The notes: a model not told the origin generated them from the sequence alone. A stretch of 64,000 nt of DNA from Vanilla planifolia (GCA_023846275.1 CM043878.1:12655501-12719500); one strand, 5' to 3'. Counted from the stretch's first letter, positions 7,293 to 22,451 are shown. Program-made: numbers and translations.

Positions 7293-9585
7293 GGAACGGC
7301 TTAATATAAAAACATCTATTCTTATGCGGCTTAATTGTAGGATTCTCGGCGTTTTCCTTTTTTCCAATTTAAATATTTATGATTAGAGTTTATAAAATAT
7401 TAATTTATTTTTTATAACATGGAGAATGAAGAAAATTTCTTTTGAATATTTTAATTTAGCAGAAATGTAGTCTAATTATTTTTAAAAATTTTTTATTTAA
7501 AAATATAAATAAAAAAATAATCTCAAAAGAAATATTATCGTTATATATTATTTTTTTATTTTTAAAATGAAATCCTAAAATATTAATTGAAAAATAAAAA
7601 TATAAAATTATTTTTTCCTTTTATCAATAATATAATTTACTTGTTTATCATTCATGTTACAAAGAAAATTAACAAGGGATCGTTCTGGTGATCTACGATT
7701 CATATAAATATATTTATAACGAGTAGAGAAAATAAATATAAAATTTAAAACCTAAATAATATTCGCAACTTGATAAAATGGCTCAACGAATTAAATAGAA
7801 TTATATGCGAACAGAATCCCAAAATTTAAGTATAGTATACTACAAAAATGTAATAAAGGCTTCTTCGTAATTCACTTACGGCTATCAAATTATAAAAAAA
7901 ATTAACAAATAAATTTTTACGGAAGCATTCGATAATATGAGCAGCCAAACGAAACTGCAAAAATTACTCGATAAATAAACGAATAAATATATTTATTAAT
8001 ACACATATTTATTTATTTTTCTTCTTTCAATATTAAATCAAAGTATTATGATAAATAACTATTTTAATTATTTATTAGTTCAATGTTTTATTTTAAAAAC
8101 AAAAACTCTAAAATTTCTTTCATATATTAAAAGTAAAGAGTGGATATTAGTTCTCATATCGATTATATAATATAATTGTCATTTATATTTTAATATTTTA
8201 AATTAATTCAATTAATATATATATATATATATATATTATTTAGAAGAGAAAAATAAAAATTTGAAAATATGGGAGATTCATGACGAAAAATAAATACAAT
8301 TGTTAGAATTAGAGACTAACATGATGTCATAATATAAAAAAAATAATTTAATAACACACTAAAAGAAGCCAAAAAAATATTGCGGAAATTTTTTTTTTGA
8401 TAATTCAATTATACAAACTAAATCATTAGACAATCGACAAGGGTACTTTTACTTAAGAAATTTGTAAATTGGATCACGATAAAAATATAAAAAATGCGTC
8501 ATAATATTCATAGTTTTCTTTAAATTTTAATCGATTATTTAGTTAAATTGAAAAAAAAAAAACGATAAAATGTATATGCAGTTGTCTTTATTAATACCAT
8601 TTGATAATGACTTTTTAAATATATTAAGTACAACTGAATCTTAAATTCATAAATATATCTGATAATTTTCATAACTTTTTTGAACCTTCAAACGTAATAT
8701 ATTTTCTAAAACTTTACGAATAATTCACATGGAGAAAAAGAGATTTTTATTATAAAAAAATTCCTAAAACTTATTATATATATGTGTGTTGATAGTTAAT
8801 CACAAATATTTTTGTCATTACATTTGTTGAGAAAGGTAGGAAATGGCCGAAAATGGCCGAAAATGGCCAAAATCCGTGAGCTAACACTCGCGGTTTTTCT
8901 GCGAAATCGCCGAATCCGAAGGGTTATTCAGTTTTGCAATGTCGCACAGAACTTTTATGCGGACACCCGCAAAACTACGAAAGCGACAAACATGCGACGT
9001 TTGTTTATTGGGTAATATCTCCACGTTTTTATTTTTAAATGTTTAGGGTACTAGGTTATTTGTAAAATGTTTTCTAAATTTTTCTATTGGTGAAATATCA
9101 AAACAATTTTCATAATTTTTTTAATAATTAATATTAATATTTTCTATTGGTGAAATATCTAAACAATTTTCATAATTTTTTTAATAATTAATATTAATAT
9201 TTTCTAAAAAATAATATTTTAAATAAATATTATTTTTTCTCTCTATCTTTCTATTTCTTCATTTTTTATCTTTTATTTTATTAATAAATAGATTTTTATA
9301 TTTACCTTGCAAATTTCTCTCTAAAATTAATATGATATGCATAATAATTGTTATTAAAATATATATTTATTTATAGCCATTCATTCTTTTGCAAAAATAC
9401 TTCCGTTTATTTATTATATGTCCCGCACCGTACAAAATATAAATTGTATGCATATGGCCGCATATTTGATGTATGCGGACGCAAAAAAACCGTAAAACCC
9501 GTGAGCGAACCATCACGGATTTCTGCAGAAATTTGCCATGCAGCGGGTGCCAAATTTTGTGACGGTCGCATAGAACGTTCTATGC
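7293..9585. repeat. Unit 3, type gamma: deleted short unit
   Basis: Only 2293 bp. The sequence jumps from GAGAAAGGTAG directly into the GAAAATGGCC decamer of module I at about 8839/8840, removing what is 1547-2978 in unit 1. Lost are the older internal duplication, the poly(A) tract and the first hairpin of module I. The truncated module I is 8840-9015 and module II is complete at 9419-9599. The decamer is present three times here, and a 60-bp segment is tandemly duplicated at 9081-9200. (AT)11 lies at 8215-8236. The bookkeeping closes: 3646 - 1432 + 19 + 60 = 2293. Confidence 0.95.
9081..9200. repeat. 60-bp tandem duplication in gamma unit 3
   Basis: Two 60-bp copies, 9081-9140 and 9141-9200, differing at one position (ATCAAAAC and ATCTAAAC). 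TTTTCTA occurs at both ends of the single-copy version in other units, so slippage or unequal exchange between these short repeats is the simplest origin. Also at 32546-32665 (unit 9) and 42130-42249 (unit 12). Confidence 0.93.
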
Positions 9586-10495
9586 GGAACGGCTTAATAT
9601 AAAAATATCTATTCTTACGCGGCTTAATTGTAGGATTCTCGGCGTTTTCCTTTTTTCCAATTTAAATATTTATGATTAGAGTATATAAAATATTAATTTA
9701 TTTTTTATAACATGGAGAATGAAGAAAATTTCTTTTGAATATTTTAATTTAGCAGAAATGTAGTCTAATTATTTTTAAAATTTTTTTATTTAAAAATATA
9801 AATAAAAAAATAATCTCAAAAGAAATATTATCGTTATATATTAGTTTTTTATTTTTAAAATGAAATCCTCAAATATTAATTGAAAAATAAAAATATAAAA
9901 TTATTTTTTCCTTTTATCAATAATATAATTTACTTGTTTATCATTCATGTTACAAAGAAAATTAACAAGGGATCGTTCTCGTGATCCACGATTCATATAA
10001 ATATATTTATAATGAGTAGAGAAAATAAATATAAAATTTAAAACCTAAATAATATTCGCAACTTGATAAAATGGCTCAACGAATTAAATAGAATTATATG
10101 CGAACAGAATCCCAAAATTTAAGTATAGTATACTACAAAAATGTAATAAAGGCTTCTTCGTAATTCACTTACGGCTATCAAATTATAAAAAAAATTAACA
10201 AATAAATTTTTACGGAAGCATTCGATAATATGAGCAGCCAAACGAAACTGCAAAAATTACTCGATAAATAAACGAATAAATATATTTATTAATACACATA
10301 TTTATTTATTTTTCTTCTTTCAATATTAAATCAAAGTATTATGATAAATAACTATTTTAATTATTTATTAGTTCAATGTTTTATTTTAAAAACAAAAACT
10401 CTAAAATTTCTTTCATATATTAAAAGTAAAGAGTGGATATTAGTTTTCATATCGATTATATAATATAATTGTCATTTATATTTTAAATTAATTGA

Positions 10496-10533
<38 letters not shown>

Positions 10534-12430
10534 TAGAAGAGAAAAAAAAAAATTTGAAAATATGGGAGATTCATGACGAAAACTAAATACAATTGTTAGA
10601 ATTAGAGACTAACATGATGTCATAATATAAAAAAAATAATTTAATAACACGCTAAAAGAAGCCCAAAAAATCGTGCGGAAATGTTTTTTTTGATAATTCA
10701 ATTATACAAACTAAATCATTAGACAATCGACAAGGGTACTTTTACTTAAGAAATTTGTAAATTGGATCACGATAAAAATATAAAAAATACGTCATAATAT
10801 TTATGGTTTTCTTTAAATTTTAATCGATTATTTAGTTAAATTGAAAAAAAAAAACGATAAAATGTATATGCAGTTGTCTTTATTAATACCATTTGATAAT
10901 GACTTTTTAAATATATTAAGTACAACTGAATCTTAAATTCATAAATATATCTGATAATTTTCATAACTTTTTTGAACCTTCAAACGTAATATATTTTCTA
11001 AAACTTTACGAATAATTCACATGGAGAAAAAGAGATTTTTATTATAAAAAAATTCCTAAAACTAATTATATATATGTGTGTTGATAGTTAATCACAAATA
11101 TTTTTGTCATTACATTTGTTGAGAAAGGTAGTAAAATAATATTTATTTTTTAAAATCTTTTTTGTTAATTAATTCATTTATGTTTAAAAGTTTTTTAATT
11201 TTTTTATATTATATTTTTTGTTGTTCTTTTGAATCACTATTATTCTTAATAGTATAAAGTAGACATAAAATATATGCAATGAAAATAATTTTAATGATTA
11301 AATTTATTTATAAAAAATATAGTATGCATTAACTCTTATATATTATAATTTATGTTTAATACGTAGAAACCAAATATAATATATATAATATGTTAAGTTA
11401 AAAATTACAGTTTTATAATAATATAATCTTGAAAATTATGTAATATAATCATATTATTTATATTTGACAAAATAAATTCACTCTACTAACTTAATTTCAT
11501 ATTATAAAACATTTTTTCACTAATAAATTCATTTAAGTTAGAATTTTTTTAATTTTTTTAATTTTTTTAAATTTTTTAAATATATATTTGATATCACAAT
11601 TATTCTCAATAATAATAGCTAATATGATGTGTATCAAGAAGAAAACAATTTTTACAAATAAATTTATTTATCTAAATTTTATTATTTATCATGAATTAGT
11701 GAAATGTATAAATATTAATGTTATTTATTTTATATTTTTTAAAATAAAAATTGATTATACACATAAAATCAAAAGTAATGTAAAACATATAACATTTTTA
11801 TTTATTGGTTTCCTAATTAAAAAAAAGAAAAAAAAATCAAACTCACAATGCACGTATTTTTTTAGTAGTCATCAATAATGACAATACTTTTATTTTAGTC
11901 ACACATTATTAAATTATACAATTGTCAAATATCAAGACAAATGGTGAGTCAATTAAAACAAAATTTCTCCTAAAATATCACAATTTTGTGGGGTTATCAT
12001 TTGCATAAGTCGCATATTATATTATATATAAAAAATATAAAATGATAAATAATTCTAGAATATGTGAATATTACAATAATTATGAACGTAGAATATTCAA
12101 AATAATTGTTCGTTTTATATATTTTTAGTATTTCGATTTTTCAGTATGATTTATTTTTTATTTTTTATTATTCTTCTATTTTTTTTGTTTTTTAATAATT
12201 TAAAATCTTAATTTTTATTTAGAAATAATAAAATTTTTTAAATTTATATCATTATTTTTTATTAACAATTGATTTAATAATTTTAATGAAGAGGTTCATG
12301 TTTTGATATAGATATTTACATAAAATCCAAAACTTTAATTTATTCCTAATAAATAATAGTTTAATATTTATTTTGAAATGCTTTTGAAAACAGGCAGCGT
12401 AATTTATATTTTTCCGAACTTCGAAAAAAG

Positions 12431-12464
<34 letters not shown>

Positions 12465-13231
12465 TACGTTTTAGCAATGCACTTTTTTTTTTGGGTGTGT
12501 CCCGCACAATAACAACTCGTACAATTATAGGACCGTCCGCATAAACGTCATGATGCGGACGCCGAAAATGGCCAAAATCCGTGAGCTAACACTCACGGTT
12601 TTTCTGCGAAATCGCCGAGTCCGAAGGGTTATTCAGTTTTGCAATGTCGCACAGAACTTTTATGCGGACACCCGCAAAACTACGAAAGCGACAAACATGC
12701 GACGTTTGTTTATTGGGTAATATCTCCACGTTTTTATTTTTAAATGTTTATGGTACAAGGTTATTTGTAAAATGTTTTCTAAATTTTTCTATTGGTGAAA
12801 TATCAAAACAATTTTCATAATTTTTTTAATAATTAATATTAATATTTTCTAAAAAAATATATTTTAAATAAATATTATTTTTTTCTCTCTATCTTTCTAT
12901 TTCTTCATTTTTTATCTTTTATTTTATTAATAAATAGATTTTTATATTTACCTTGCAAATTTCTCTCTAAAATTAATATGATATGCATAATAATTGTTAT
13001 TAAAACATATATTTATTTATAGCCATTCATTCTTTTGCAAAAATACTTCCGTTTATTTATTATATGTCCCGCACCGTACAAAATATAAATTGTATGCATA
13101 TGGCCGCATATTTGATGTATGCGGACGCAAAAAAACCGTAAAACCCGTGAGCGAACCATCACGGATTTCTGCAGAAATTTGCCATGCAGCGGGTGCCAAA
13201 TTTTGTGACGGTCGCATAGAACGTTCTATGC
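9586..13231. repeat. Unit 4, type alpha
   Basis: 3646 bp, near-identical to unit 1 including both simple tracts: (AT)15 at 10500-10529 and poly(A) of 29 at 12431-12459. Module I is 12498-12720 and module II 13065-13245. A small private change is the loss of a T in GAAAAATAAAAATTT, at about 10541-10552. Opens the first 8.27-kb alpha/beta-prime dimer. Confidence 0.95.
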
Positions 13232-14141
13232 GGAACGGCTTAATATAAAAATATCTATTCTTACGCGGCTTAATTGTAGGATTCTCGGCGTTTTCCTTTT
13301 TTCCAATTTAAATATTTATGATTAGAGTATATAAAATATTAATTTATTTTTTATAACATGGAGAATGAAGAAAATTTCTTTTGAATATTTTAATTTAGCA
13401 GAAATGTAGTCTAATTATTTTTAAAATTTTTTTATTTAAAAATATAAATAAAAAAATAATCTCAAAAGAAATATTATCGTTATATATTAGTTTTTTATTT
13501 TTAAAATGAAATCCTCAAATATTAATTGAAAAATAAAAATATAAAATTATTTTTTCCTTTTATCAATAATATAATTTACTTGTTTATCATTCATGTTACA
13601 AAGAAAATTAACAAGGGATCGTTCTCGTGATCCACGATTCATATAAATATATTTATAATGAGTAGAGAAAATAAATATAAAATTTAAAACCTAAATAATA
13701 TTCGCAACTTGATAAAATGGCTCAACGAATTAAATAGAATTATATGCGAACAGAATCCCAAAATTTAAGTATAGTATACTACAAAAATGTAATAAAGGCT
13801 TCTTCGTAATTCACTTACGGCTATCAAATTATAAAAAAAATTAACAAATAAATTTTTACGGAAGCATTCGATAATATGAGCAGCCAAACGAAACTGCAAA
13901 AATTACTCGATAAATAAACGAATAAATATATTTATTAATACACATATTTATTTATTTTTCTTCTTTCAATATTAAATCAAAGTATTATGATAAATAACTA
14001 TTTTAATTATTTATTAGTTCAATGTTTTATTTTAAAAACAAAAACTCTAAAATTTCTTTCATATATTAAAAGTAAAGAGTGGATATTAGTTTTCATATCG
14101 ATTATATAATATAATTGTCATTTATATTTTAAATTAATTGA

Positions 14142-14179
<38 letters not shown>

Positions 14180-15115
14180 TAGAAGAGAAAAATAAAAATT
14201 TGAAAATATGGGAGATTCATGACGAAAACTAAATACAATTGTTAGAATTAGAGACTAACATGATGTCATAATATAAAAAAAATAATTTAATAACACGCTA
14301 AAAGAAGCCCAAAAAATCGTGCGGAAATGTTTTTTTTGATAATTCAATTATACAAACTAAATCATTAGACAATCGACAAGGGTACTTTTACTTAAGAAAT
14401 TTGTAAATTGGATCACGATAAAAATATAAAAAATGCGTCATAATATTTATGGTTTTCTTTAAATTTTAATCGATTATTTAGGTAAATTGAAAAAAAAAAA
14501 ACGATAAAATGTATATGCAGTTGTCTTTATTAATACCATTTGATAATGACTTTTTAAATATATTAAGTACAACTGAATCTTAAATTCATAAATATATCTC
14601 GTGATCCACGATTCATATAAATATATTTATAATGAGTAGAGAAAATAAATATAAAATTTAAAACCTAAATAATATTCGCAACTTGATAAAATGGCTCAAC
14701 GAATTAAATAGAATTATATGCGAACAGAATCCCAAAATTTAAGTATAGTATACTACAAAAATGTAATAAAGGCTTCTTCGTAATTCACTTACGGCTATCA
14801 AATTATAAAAAAAATTAACAAATAAATTTTTACGGAAGCATTCGATAATATGAGCAGCCAAACGAAACTGCAAAAATTACTCGATAAATAAACGAATAAA
14901 TATATTTATTAATACACATATTTATTTATTTTTCTTCTTTCAATATTAAATCAAAGTATTATGATAAATAACTATTTTAATTATTTATTAGTTCAATGTT
15001 TTATTTTAAAAACAAAAACTCTAAAATTTCTTTCATATATTAAAAGTAAAGAGTGGATATTAGTTTTCATATCGATTATATAATATAATTGTCATTAATA
15101 TTTTAAATTAATATA

Positions 15116-15151
<36 letters not shown>

Positions 15152-17049
15152 TAGAAGAGAAAAATAAAAATTTGAAAATATGGGAGATTCATGACGAAAA
15201 CTAAATACAATTTTTAGAATTAGAGACTAACATGATGTCATAATATAAAAAAAATAATTTAATAACACGCTAAAAGAAGCCCAAAAAATCGTGCGGAAAT
15301 GTTTTTTTTGATAATTCAATTATACAAACTAAATCATTAGACAATCGACAAGGGTACTTTTACTTAAGAAATTTTTAAATTGGATCACGATAAAAATATA
15401 AAAAATGCGTCATAATATTTATGGTTTTCTTTAAATTTTAATCGATTATTTAGTTAAATTGAAAAAAAAAAAACGATAAAATGTATATGCAGTTGTCTTT
15501 ATTAATACCATTTGATAATGACTTTTTAAATATATTAAGTACAACTGAATCTTAAATTCATAAATATATCTGATAATTTTCATAACTTTTTTGAACCTTC
15601 AAACGTAATATATTTTCTAAAACTTTACGAATAATTCACATGGAGAAAAAGAGATTTTTATTATAAAAAAATTCCTAAAACTAATTATATATATGTGTGT
15701 TGATAGTTAATCACAAATATTTTTGTCATTACATTTGTTGAGAAAGGTAGTAAAATAATATTTATTTTTCAAAATCTTTTTTGTTAATTAATTCATTTAT
15801 GTTTAAAAGTTTTTTAATTTTTTTATATTATATTTTTTGTTGTTCTTTTGAATCACTATTATTCTTAATAGTATAAAGTAGACATAAAATATATGCAATG
15901 AAAATAATTTTAATGATTAAATTTATTTATAAAAAATATAGTATGCATTAACTCTTATATATTATAATTTATGTTTAATACGTAGAAACCAAATATAATA
16001 TATATAATATGTTAAGTTAAAAATTACAGTTTTATAATAATATAATCTTGAAAATTATGTAATATAATCATATTATTTATATTTGACAAAATAAATTCAC
16101 TCTACTAACTTAATTTCATATTATAAAACATTTTTTCACTAATAAATTCATTTAAGTTAGAATATTTTTAATTTTTTTAATTTTTTTAAATTTTTTAAAA
16201 ATATATTTTATATCACAATTATTCTCAACAATAATAGCTAATATGATGTGTATCAAGAAGAAAACAATTTTTACAATTGAATTTATTTATCTAAATTTTA
16301 TTATTTATCATGAATTAGTGAAATGTATAAATATTAATGTTATTTATTTTATATTTTTTTAAATAAAAATTGATTATACACATAAAATCAAAAGTAATGT
16401 AAAACATATAACATTTTTATTTATTGGTTTCCTAATTAAAAAAAAGAAAAAAAAATCAAACTCACAATGCACGTATTTTTTTAGTAGTCATCAATAATGA
16501 CAATACTTTTATTTTAGTCACACATTATTAAATTATACAATTGTCAAATATCAAGACAAATGGTGAGTCAATTAAAACAAAATTTCTCCTAAAATATCAC
16601 AATTTTGTGGGGTTATCATTTGCATAAGTCGCATATTATATTATATATAAAAAATATAAAATGATAAACAATTCTAGAATATGTGAATATTACAATAATT
16701 ATGAACGTAGAATATTCAAAATAATTGTTCGTTTTATATATTTTTAGTATTTCGATTTTTCAGTATGATTTATTTTTTATTTTTTATTATTCTTCTATTT
16801 TTTTTGTTTTTTAATAATTTAAAATCTTAATTTTTATTTAGAAATAATAAAATTTTTTAAATTTATATCATTATTTTTTATTAACAATTGATTTAATAAT
16901 TTTAATGAAGAGGTTCATGTTTTGATATAGATATTTACATAAAATCCAAAACTTTAATTTATTCCTAATAAATAATAGTTTAATATTTATTTTGAAATGC
17001 TTTTGAAAACAGGCAGCGTAATTTATATTTTTCCGAACTTCGAAAAAAG

Positions 17050-17085
<36 letters not shown>

Positions 17086-17852
17086 TACGTTTAAGCAATG
17101 CACTTTTTTTTTTGGGTGTGTCCCGCACAATAACAACTCGTACAATTATAGGACCGTCCGCATAAACGTCATGATGCGGACGCCGAAAATGGCCAAAATC
17201 CGTGAGCTAACACTCGCGGTTTTTCTGCGAAATCGCCGAATCCGAAGGGTTATTCAGTTTTGCAATGTCGCACAGAACTTTTATGCGGACACCCGCAAAA
17301 CTACGAAAGCGACAAACATGCGACGTTTGTTTATTGGGTAATATCTCCACGTTTTTATTTTTAAATGTTTAGGGTACAAGGTTATTTGTAAAATGTTTTC
17401 TAAATTTTTCTATTGGTGAAATATCAAAACAATTTTCATAATTTTTTTAATAATTAATATTAATATTTTCTAAAAAAATATATTTTAAATAAATATTATT
17501 TTTTTCTCTCTATCTTTCTATTTCTTCATTTTTTATCTTTTATTTTATTAATAAATAGATTTTTATATTTACCTTGCAAATTTCTCTCTAAAATTAATAT
17601 GATATGCATAATAATTGTTATTAAAATATATATTTATTTATAGCCATTCATTCTTTTGCAAAAATACTTCCGTTAATTTATTATATGTCCCGCACCGTAC
17701 AAAATATAAATTGTATGCATATGGCCGCATATTTGATGTATGCGGACGCAAAAAAACCGTAAAACCCGTGAGCGAACCATCACGGATTTCTGCAGAAATT
17801 TGCCTTGCAGCGGGTGCCAAATTTTGTGACGGTCGCATAGAACGTTCTATGC
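13232..17852. repeat. Unit 5, type beta-prime: unit with 973-bp internal duplication
   Basis: 4621 bp, longer than beta by 975. The sequence runs normally to AATATATCT at 14599 and then jumps back to CGTGATCCACG at 14600, so 13626-14599 and 14600-15571 are two copies of the same segment. There are therefore two (AT)n tracts, 14146-14175 and 15120-15147. The second copy differs from the first (CATTAATATT, AATTTTTAAATTGG), so it did not arise by a recent copy of its own neighbour. Poly(A) of 31 at 17050-17080; module I at 17119-17341 with the CTCGCGG arm; module II at 17686-17866 with the private GCCTTGCAG. Confidence 0.95.
13626..15571. repeat. 973-bp direct duplication in beta-prime unit 5
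   Basis: Copies 13626-14599 and 14600-15571 abut at a TCT shared by both parental sites (unit 1 positions 392-394 and 1365-1367), only three bases of microhomology. The same junction is at 22871/22872 and 31151/31152, so it formed once and spread with its unit. Confidence 0.95.
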
Positions 17853-18762
17853 GGAACGGCTTAATATAAAAACATCTATTCTTATGCGGCTTAATTGTAG
17901 GATTCTCGGCGTTTTCCTTTTTTCCAATTTAAATATTTATGATTAGAGTTTATAAAATATTAATTTATTTTTTATAACATGGAGAATGAAGAAAATTTCT
18001 TTTGAATATTTTAATTTAGCAGAAATGTAGTCTAATTATTTTTAAAATTTTTTTATTTAAAAATATAAATAAAAAAATAATCTCAAAAGAAATATTATCG
18101 TTATATATTATTTTTTTATTTTTAAAATGAAATCCTAAAATATTAATTGAAAAATAAAAATATAAAATTATTTTTTCCTTTTATCAATAATATAATTTAC
18201 TTGTTTATCATTCATGTTACAAAGAAAATTAACAAGGGATCGTTCTGGTGATCTACGATTCATATAAATATATTTATAACGAGTAGAGAAAATAAATATA
18301 AAATTTAAAACCTAAATAATATTCGCAACTTGATAAAATGGCTCAACGAATTAAATAGAATTATATGCGAACAGAATCCCAAAATTTAAGTATAGTATAC
18401 TACAAAAATGTAATAAAGGCTTCTTCGTAATTCACTTACGGCTATCAAATTATAAAAAAAATTAACAAATAAATTTTTACGGAAGCATTCGATAATATGA
18501 GCAGCCAAACGAAACTGCAAAAATTACTCGATAAATAAACGAATAAATATATTTATTAATACACATATTTATTTATTTTTCTTCTTTCAATATTAAATCA
18601 AAGTATTATGATAAATAACTATTTTAATTATTTATTAGTTCAATGTTTTATTTTAAAAACAAAAACTCTAAAATTTCTTTCATATATTAAAAGTAAAGAG
18701 TGGATATTTGTTTTCATATCGATTATATAATATAATTGTCATTTATATTTTAAATTAATTGA

Positions 18763-18804
<42 letters not shown>

Positions 18805-20701
18805 TAGAAGAGAAAAATAAAAATTTGAAAATATGGGAGATTCATGACGAAAACTAAATACAATTGTTAGAATTAGAGACTAACATGATGTCATAATATA
18901 AAAAAAATAATTTAATAACACGCTAAAAGAAGCCCAAAAAATCGTGCGGAAATGTTTTTTTTGATAATTCAATTATACAAACTAAATCATTAGACAATCG
19001 ACAAGGGTACTTTTACTTAAGAAATTTGTAAATTGGATCACGATAAAAATATAAAAAATGCGTCATAATATTTATGGTTTTCTTTAAATTTTAATCGATT
19101 ATTTAGTTAAATTGAAAAAAAAAAACGATAAAATGTATATGCAGTTGTCTTTATTAATACCATTTGATAATGACTTTTTAAATATATTAAGTACAACTGA
19201 ATCTTAAATTCATAAATATATCTGATAATTTTCATAACTTTTTTGAACCTTCAAACGTAATATATTTTCTAAAACTTTACGAATAATTCACATGGAGAAA
19301 AAGAGATTTTTATTATAAAAAAATTCCTAAAACTAATTATATATATGTGTGTTGATAGTTAATCACAAATATTTTTGTCATTACATTTGTTGAGAAAGGT
19401 AGTAAAATAATATTTATTTTTTAAAATCTTTTTTGTTAATTAATTCATTTATGTTTAAAAGTTTTTTAATTTTTTTATATTATATTTTTTGTTGTTCTTT
19501 TGAATCACTATTATTCTTAATAGTATAAAGTAGACATAAAATATATGCAATGAAAATAATTTTAATGATTAAATTTATTTATAAAAAATATAGTATGCAT
19601 TAACTCTTATATATTATAATTTATGTTTAATACGTAGAAACCAAATATAATATATATAATATGTTAAGTTAAAAATTACAGTTTTATAATAATATAATCT
19701 TGAAAATTATGTAATATAATCATATTATTTATATTTGACAAAATAAATTCACTCTACTAACTTAATTTCATATTATAAAACATTTTTTCACTAATAAATT
19801 CATTTAAGTTAGAATTTTTTTAATTTTTTTAATTTTTTTAAATTTTTTAAATATATATTTGATATCACAATTATTCTCAATAATAATAGCTAATATGATG
19901 TGTATCAAGAAGAAAACAATTTTTACAAATAAATTTATTTATCTAAATTTTATTATTTATCATGAATTAGTGAAATGTATAAATATTAATGTTATTTATT
20001 TTATATTTTTTAAAATAAAAATTGATTATACACATAAAATCAAAAGTAATGTAAAACATATAACATTTTTATTTATTGGTTTCCTAATTAAAAAAAAGAA
20101 AAAAAAATCAAACTCACAATGCACGTATTTTTTTAGTAGTCATCAATAATGACAATACTTTTATTTTAGTCACACATTATTAAATTATACAATTGTCAAA
20201 TATCAAGACAAATGGTGAGTCAATTAAAACAAAATTTCTCCTAAAATATCACAATTTTGTGGGGTTATCATTTGCATAAGTCGCATATTATATTATATAT
20301 AAAAAATATAAAATGATAAATAATTCTAGAATATGTGAATATTACAATAATTATGAACGTAGAATATTCAAAATAATTGTTCGTTTTATATATTTTTAGT
20401 ATTTCGATTTTTCAGTATGATTTATTTTTTATTTTTTATTATTCTTCTATTTTTTTTGTTTTTTAATAATTTAAAATCTTAATTTTTATTTAGAAATAAT
20501 AAAATTTTTTAAATTTATATCATTATTTTTTATTAACAATTGATTTAATAATTTTAATGAAGAGGTTCATGTTTTGATATAGATATTTACATAAAATCCA
20601 AAACTTTAATTTATTCCTAATAAATAATAGTTTAATATTTATTTTGAAATGCTTTTGAAAACAGGCAGCGTAATTTATATTTTTCCGAACTTCGAAAAAA
20701 G

Positions 20702-20736
<35 letters not shown>

Positions 20737-21503
20737 TACGTTTTAGCAATGCACTTTTTTTTTTGGGTGTGTCCCGCACAATAACAACTCGTACAATTAT
20801 AGGACCGTCCGCATAAACGTCATGATGCGGACGCCGAAAATGGCCAAAATCCGTGAGCTAACACTCACGGTTTTTCTGCGAAATCGCCGAGTCCGAAGGG
20901 TTATTCAGTTTTGCAATGTCGCACAGAACTTTTATGCGGACACCCGCAAAACTACGAAAGCGACAAACATGCGACGTTTGTTTATTGGGTAATATCTCCA
21001 CGTTTTTATTTTTAAATGTTTATGGTACAAGGTTATTTGTAAAATGTTTTCTAAATTTTTCTATTGGTGAAATATCAAAACAATTTTCATAATTTTTTTA
21101 ATAATTAATATTAATATTTTCTAAAAAAATATATTTTAAATAAATATTATTTTTTTCTCTCTATCTTTCTATTTCTTCATTTTTTATCTTTTATTTTATT
21201 AATAAATAGATTTTTATATTTACCTTGCAAATTTCTCTCTAAAATTAATATGATATGCATAATAATTGTTATTAAAACATATATTTATTTATAGCCATTC
21301 ATTCTTTTGCAAAAATACTTCCGTTTATTTATTATATGTCCCGCACCGTACAAAATATAAATTGTATGCATATGGCCGCATATTTGATGTATGCGGACGC
21401 AAAAAAACCGTAAAACCCGTGAGCGAACCATCACGGATTTCTGCAGAAATTTGCCATGCAGCGGGTGCCAAATTTTGTGACGGTCGCATAGAACGTTCTA
21501 TGC
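17853..21503. repeat. Unit 6, alpha body with gamma-like head
   Basis: 3651 bp. The first ~460 bases carry the head variants of unit 3 (ACATCTATTCTTATGCGGC, GAGTTTATAAAAT, CTGGTGATCTACG, ATAACGAG), after which it reads as alpha. A switch of variants like this is what unequal crossover or gene conversion between units leaves. Its five extra bases over unit 1 are fully accounted for by a longer AT tract (18767-18800, 34 bp) and poly(A) (20702-20731, 30). Module I 20770-20992, module II 21337-21517. Confidence 0.93.
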
Positions 21504-22413
21504 GGAACGGCTTAATATAAAAATATCTATTCTTACGCGGCTTAATTGTAGGATTCTCGGCGTTTTCCTTTTTTCCAATTTAAATATTTATGATTAGAGT
21601 ATATAAAATATTAATTTATTTTTTATAACATGGAGAATGAAGAAAATTTCTTTTGAATATTTTAATTTAGCAGAAATGTAGTCTAATTATTTTTAAAATT
21701 TTTTTATTTAAAAATATAAATAAAAAAATAATCTCAAAAGAAATATTATCGTTATATATTAGTTTTTTATTTTTAAAATGAAATCCTCAAATATTAATTG
21801 AAAAATAAAAATATAAAATTATTTTTTCCTTTTATCAATAATATAATTTACTTGTTTATCATTCATGTTACAAAGAAAATTAACAAGGGATCGTTCTCGT
21901 GATCCACGATTCATATAAATATATTTATAATGAGTAGAGAAAATAAATATAAAATTTAAAACCTAAATAATATTCGCAACTTGATAAAATGGCTCAACGA
22001 ATTAAATAGAATTATATGCGAACAGAATCCCAAAATTTAAGTATAGTATACTACAAAAATGTAATAAAGGCTTCTTCGTAATTCACTTACGGCTATCAAA
22101 TTATAAAAAAAATTAACAAATAAATTTTTACGGAAGCATTCGATAATATGAGCAGCCAAACGAAACTGCAAAAATTACTCGATAAATAAACGAATAAATA
22201 TATTTATTAATACACATATTTATTTATTTTTCTTCTTTCAATATTAAATCAAAGTATTATGATAAATAACTATTTTAATTATTTATTAGTTCAATGTTTT
22301 ATTTTAAAAACAAAAACTCTAAAATTTCTTTCATATATTAAAAGTAAAGAGTGGATATTAGTTTTCATATCGATTATATAATATAATTGTCATTTATATT
22401 TTAAATTAATTGA

Positions 22414-22451
<38 letters not shown>

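Noticed and set aside
8812..9015. 67-codon frame across the gamma deletion junction
   Set aside because: TTG start, with upstream codons created by the deletion. Only the inner ATG part is shared with other units and is treated as the module I frame.
16871..17341. Frames with long Lys or Phe runs on both strands (also near 25143, 45299, 48934)
   Set aside because: They exist only by reading through the ~30-base poly(A) tract and change with its length.
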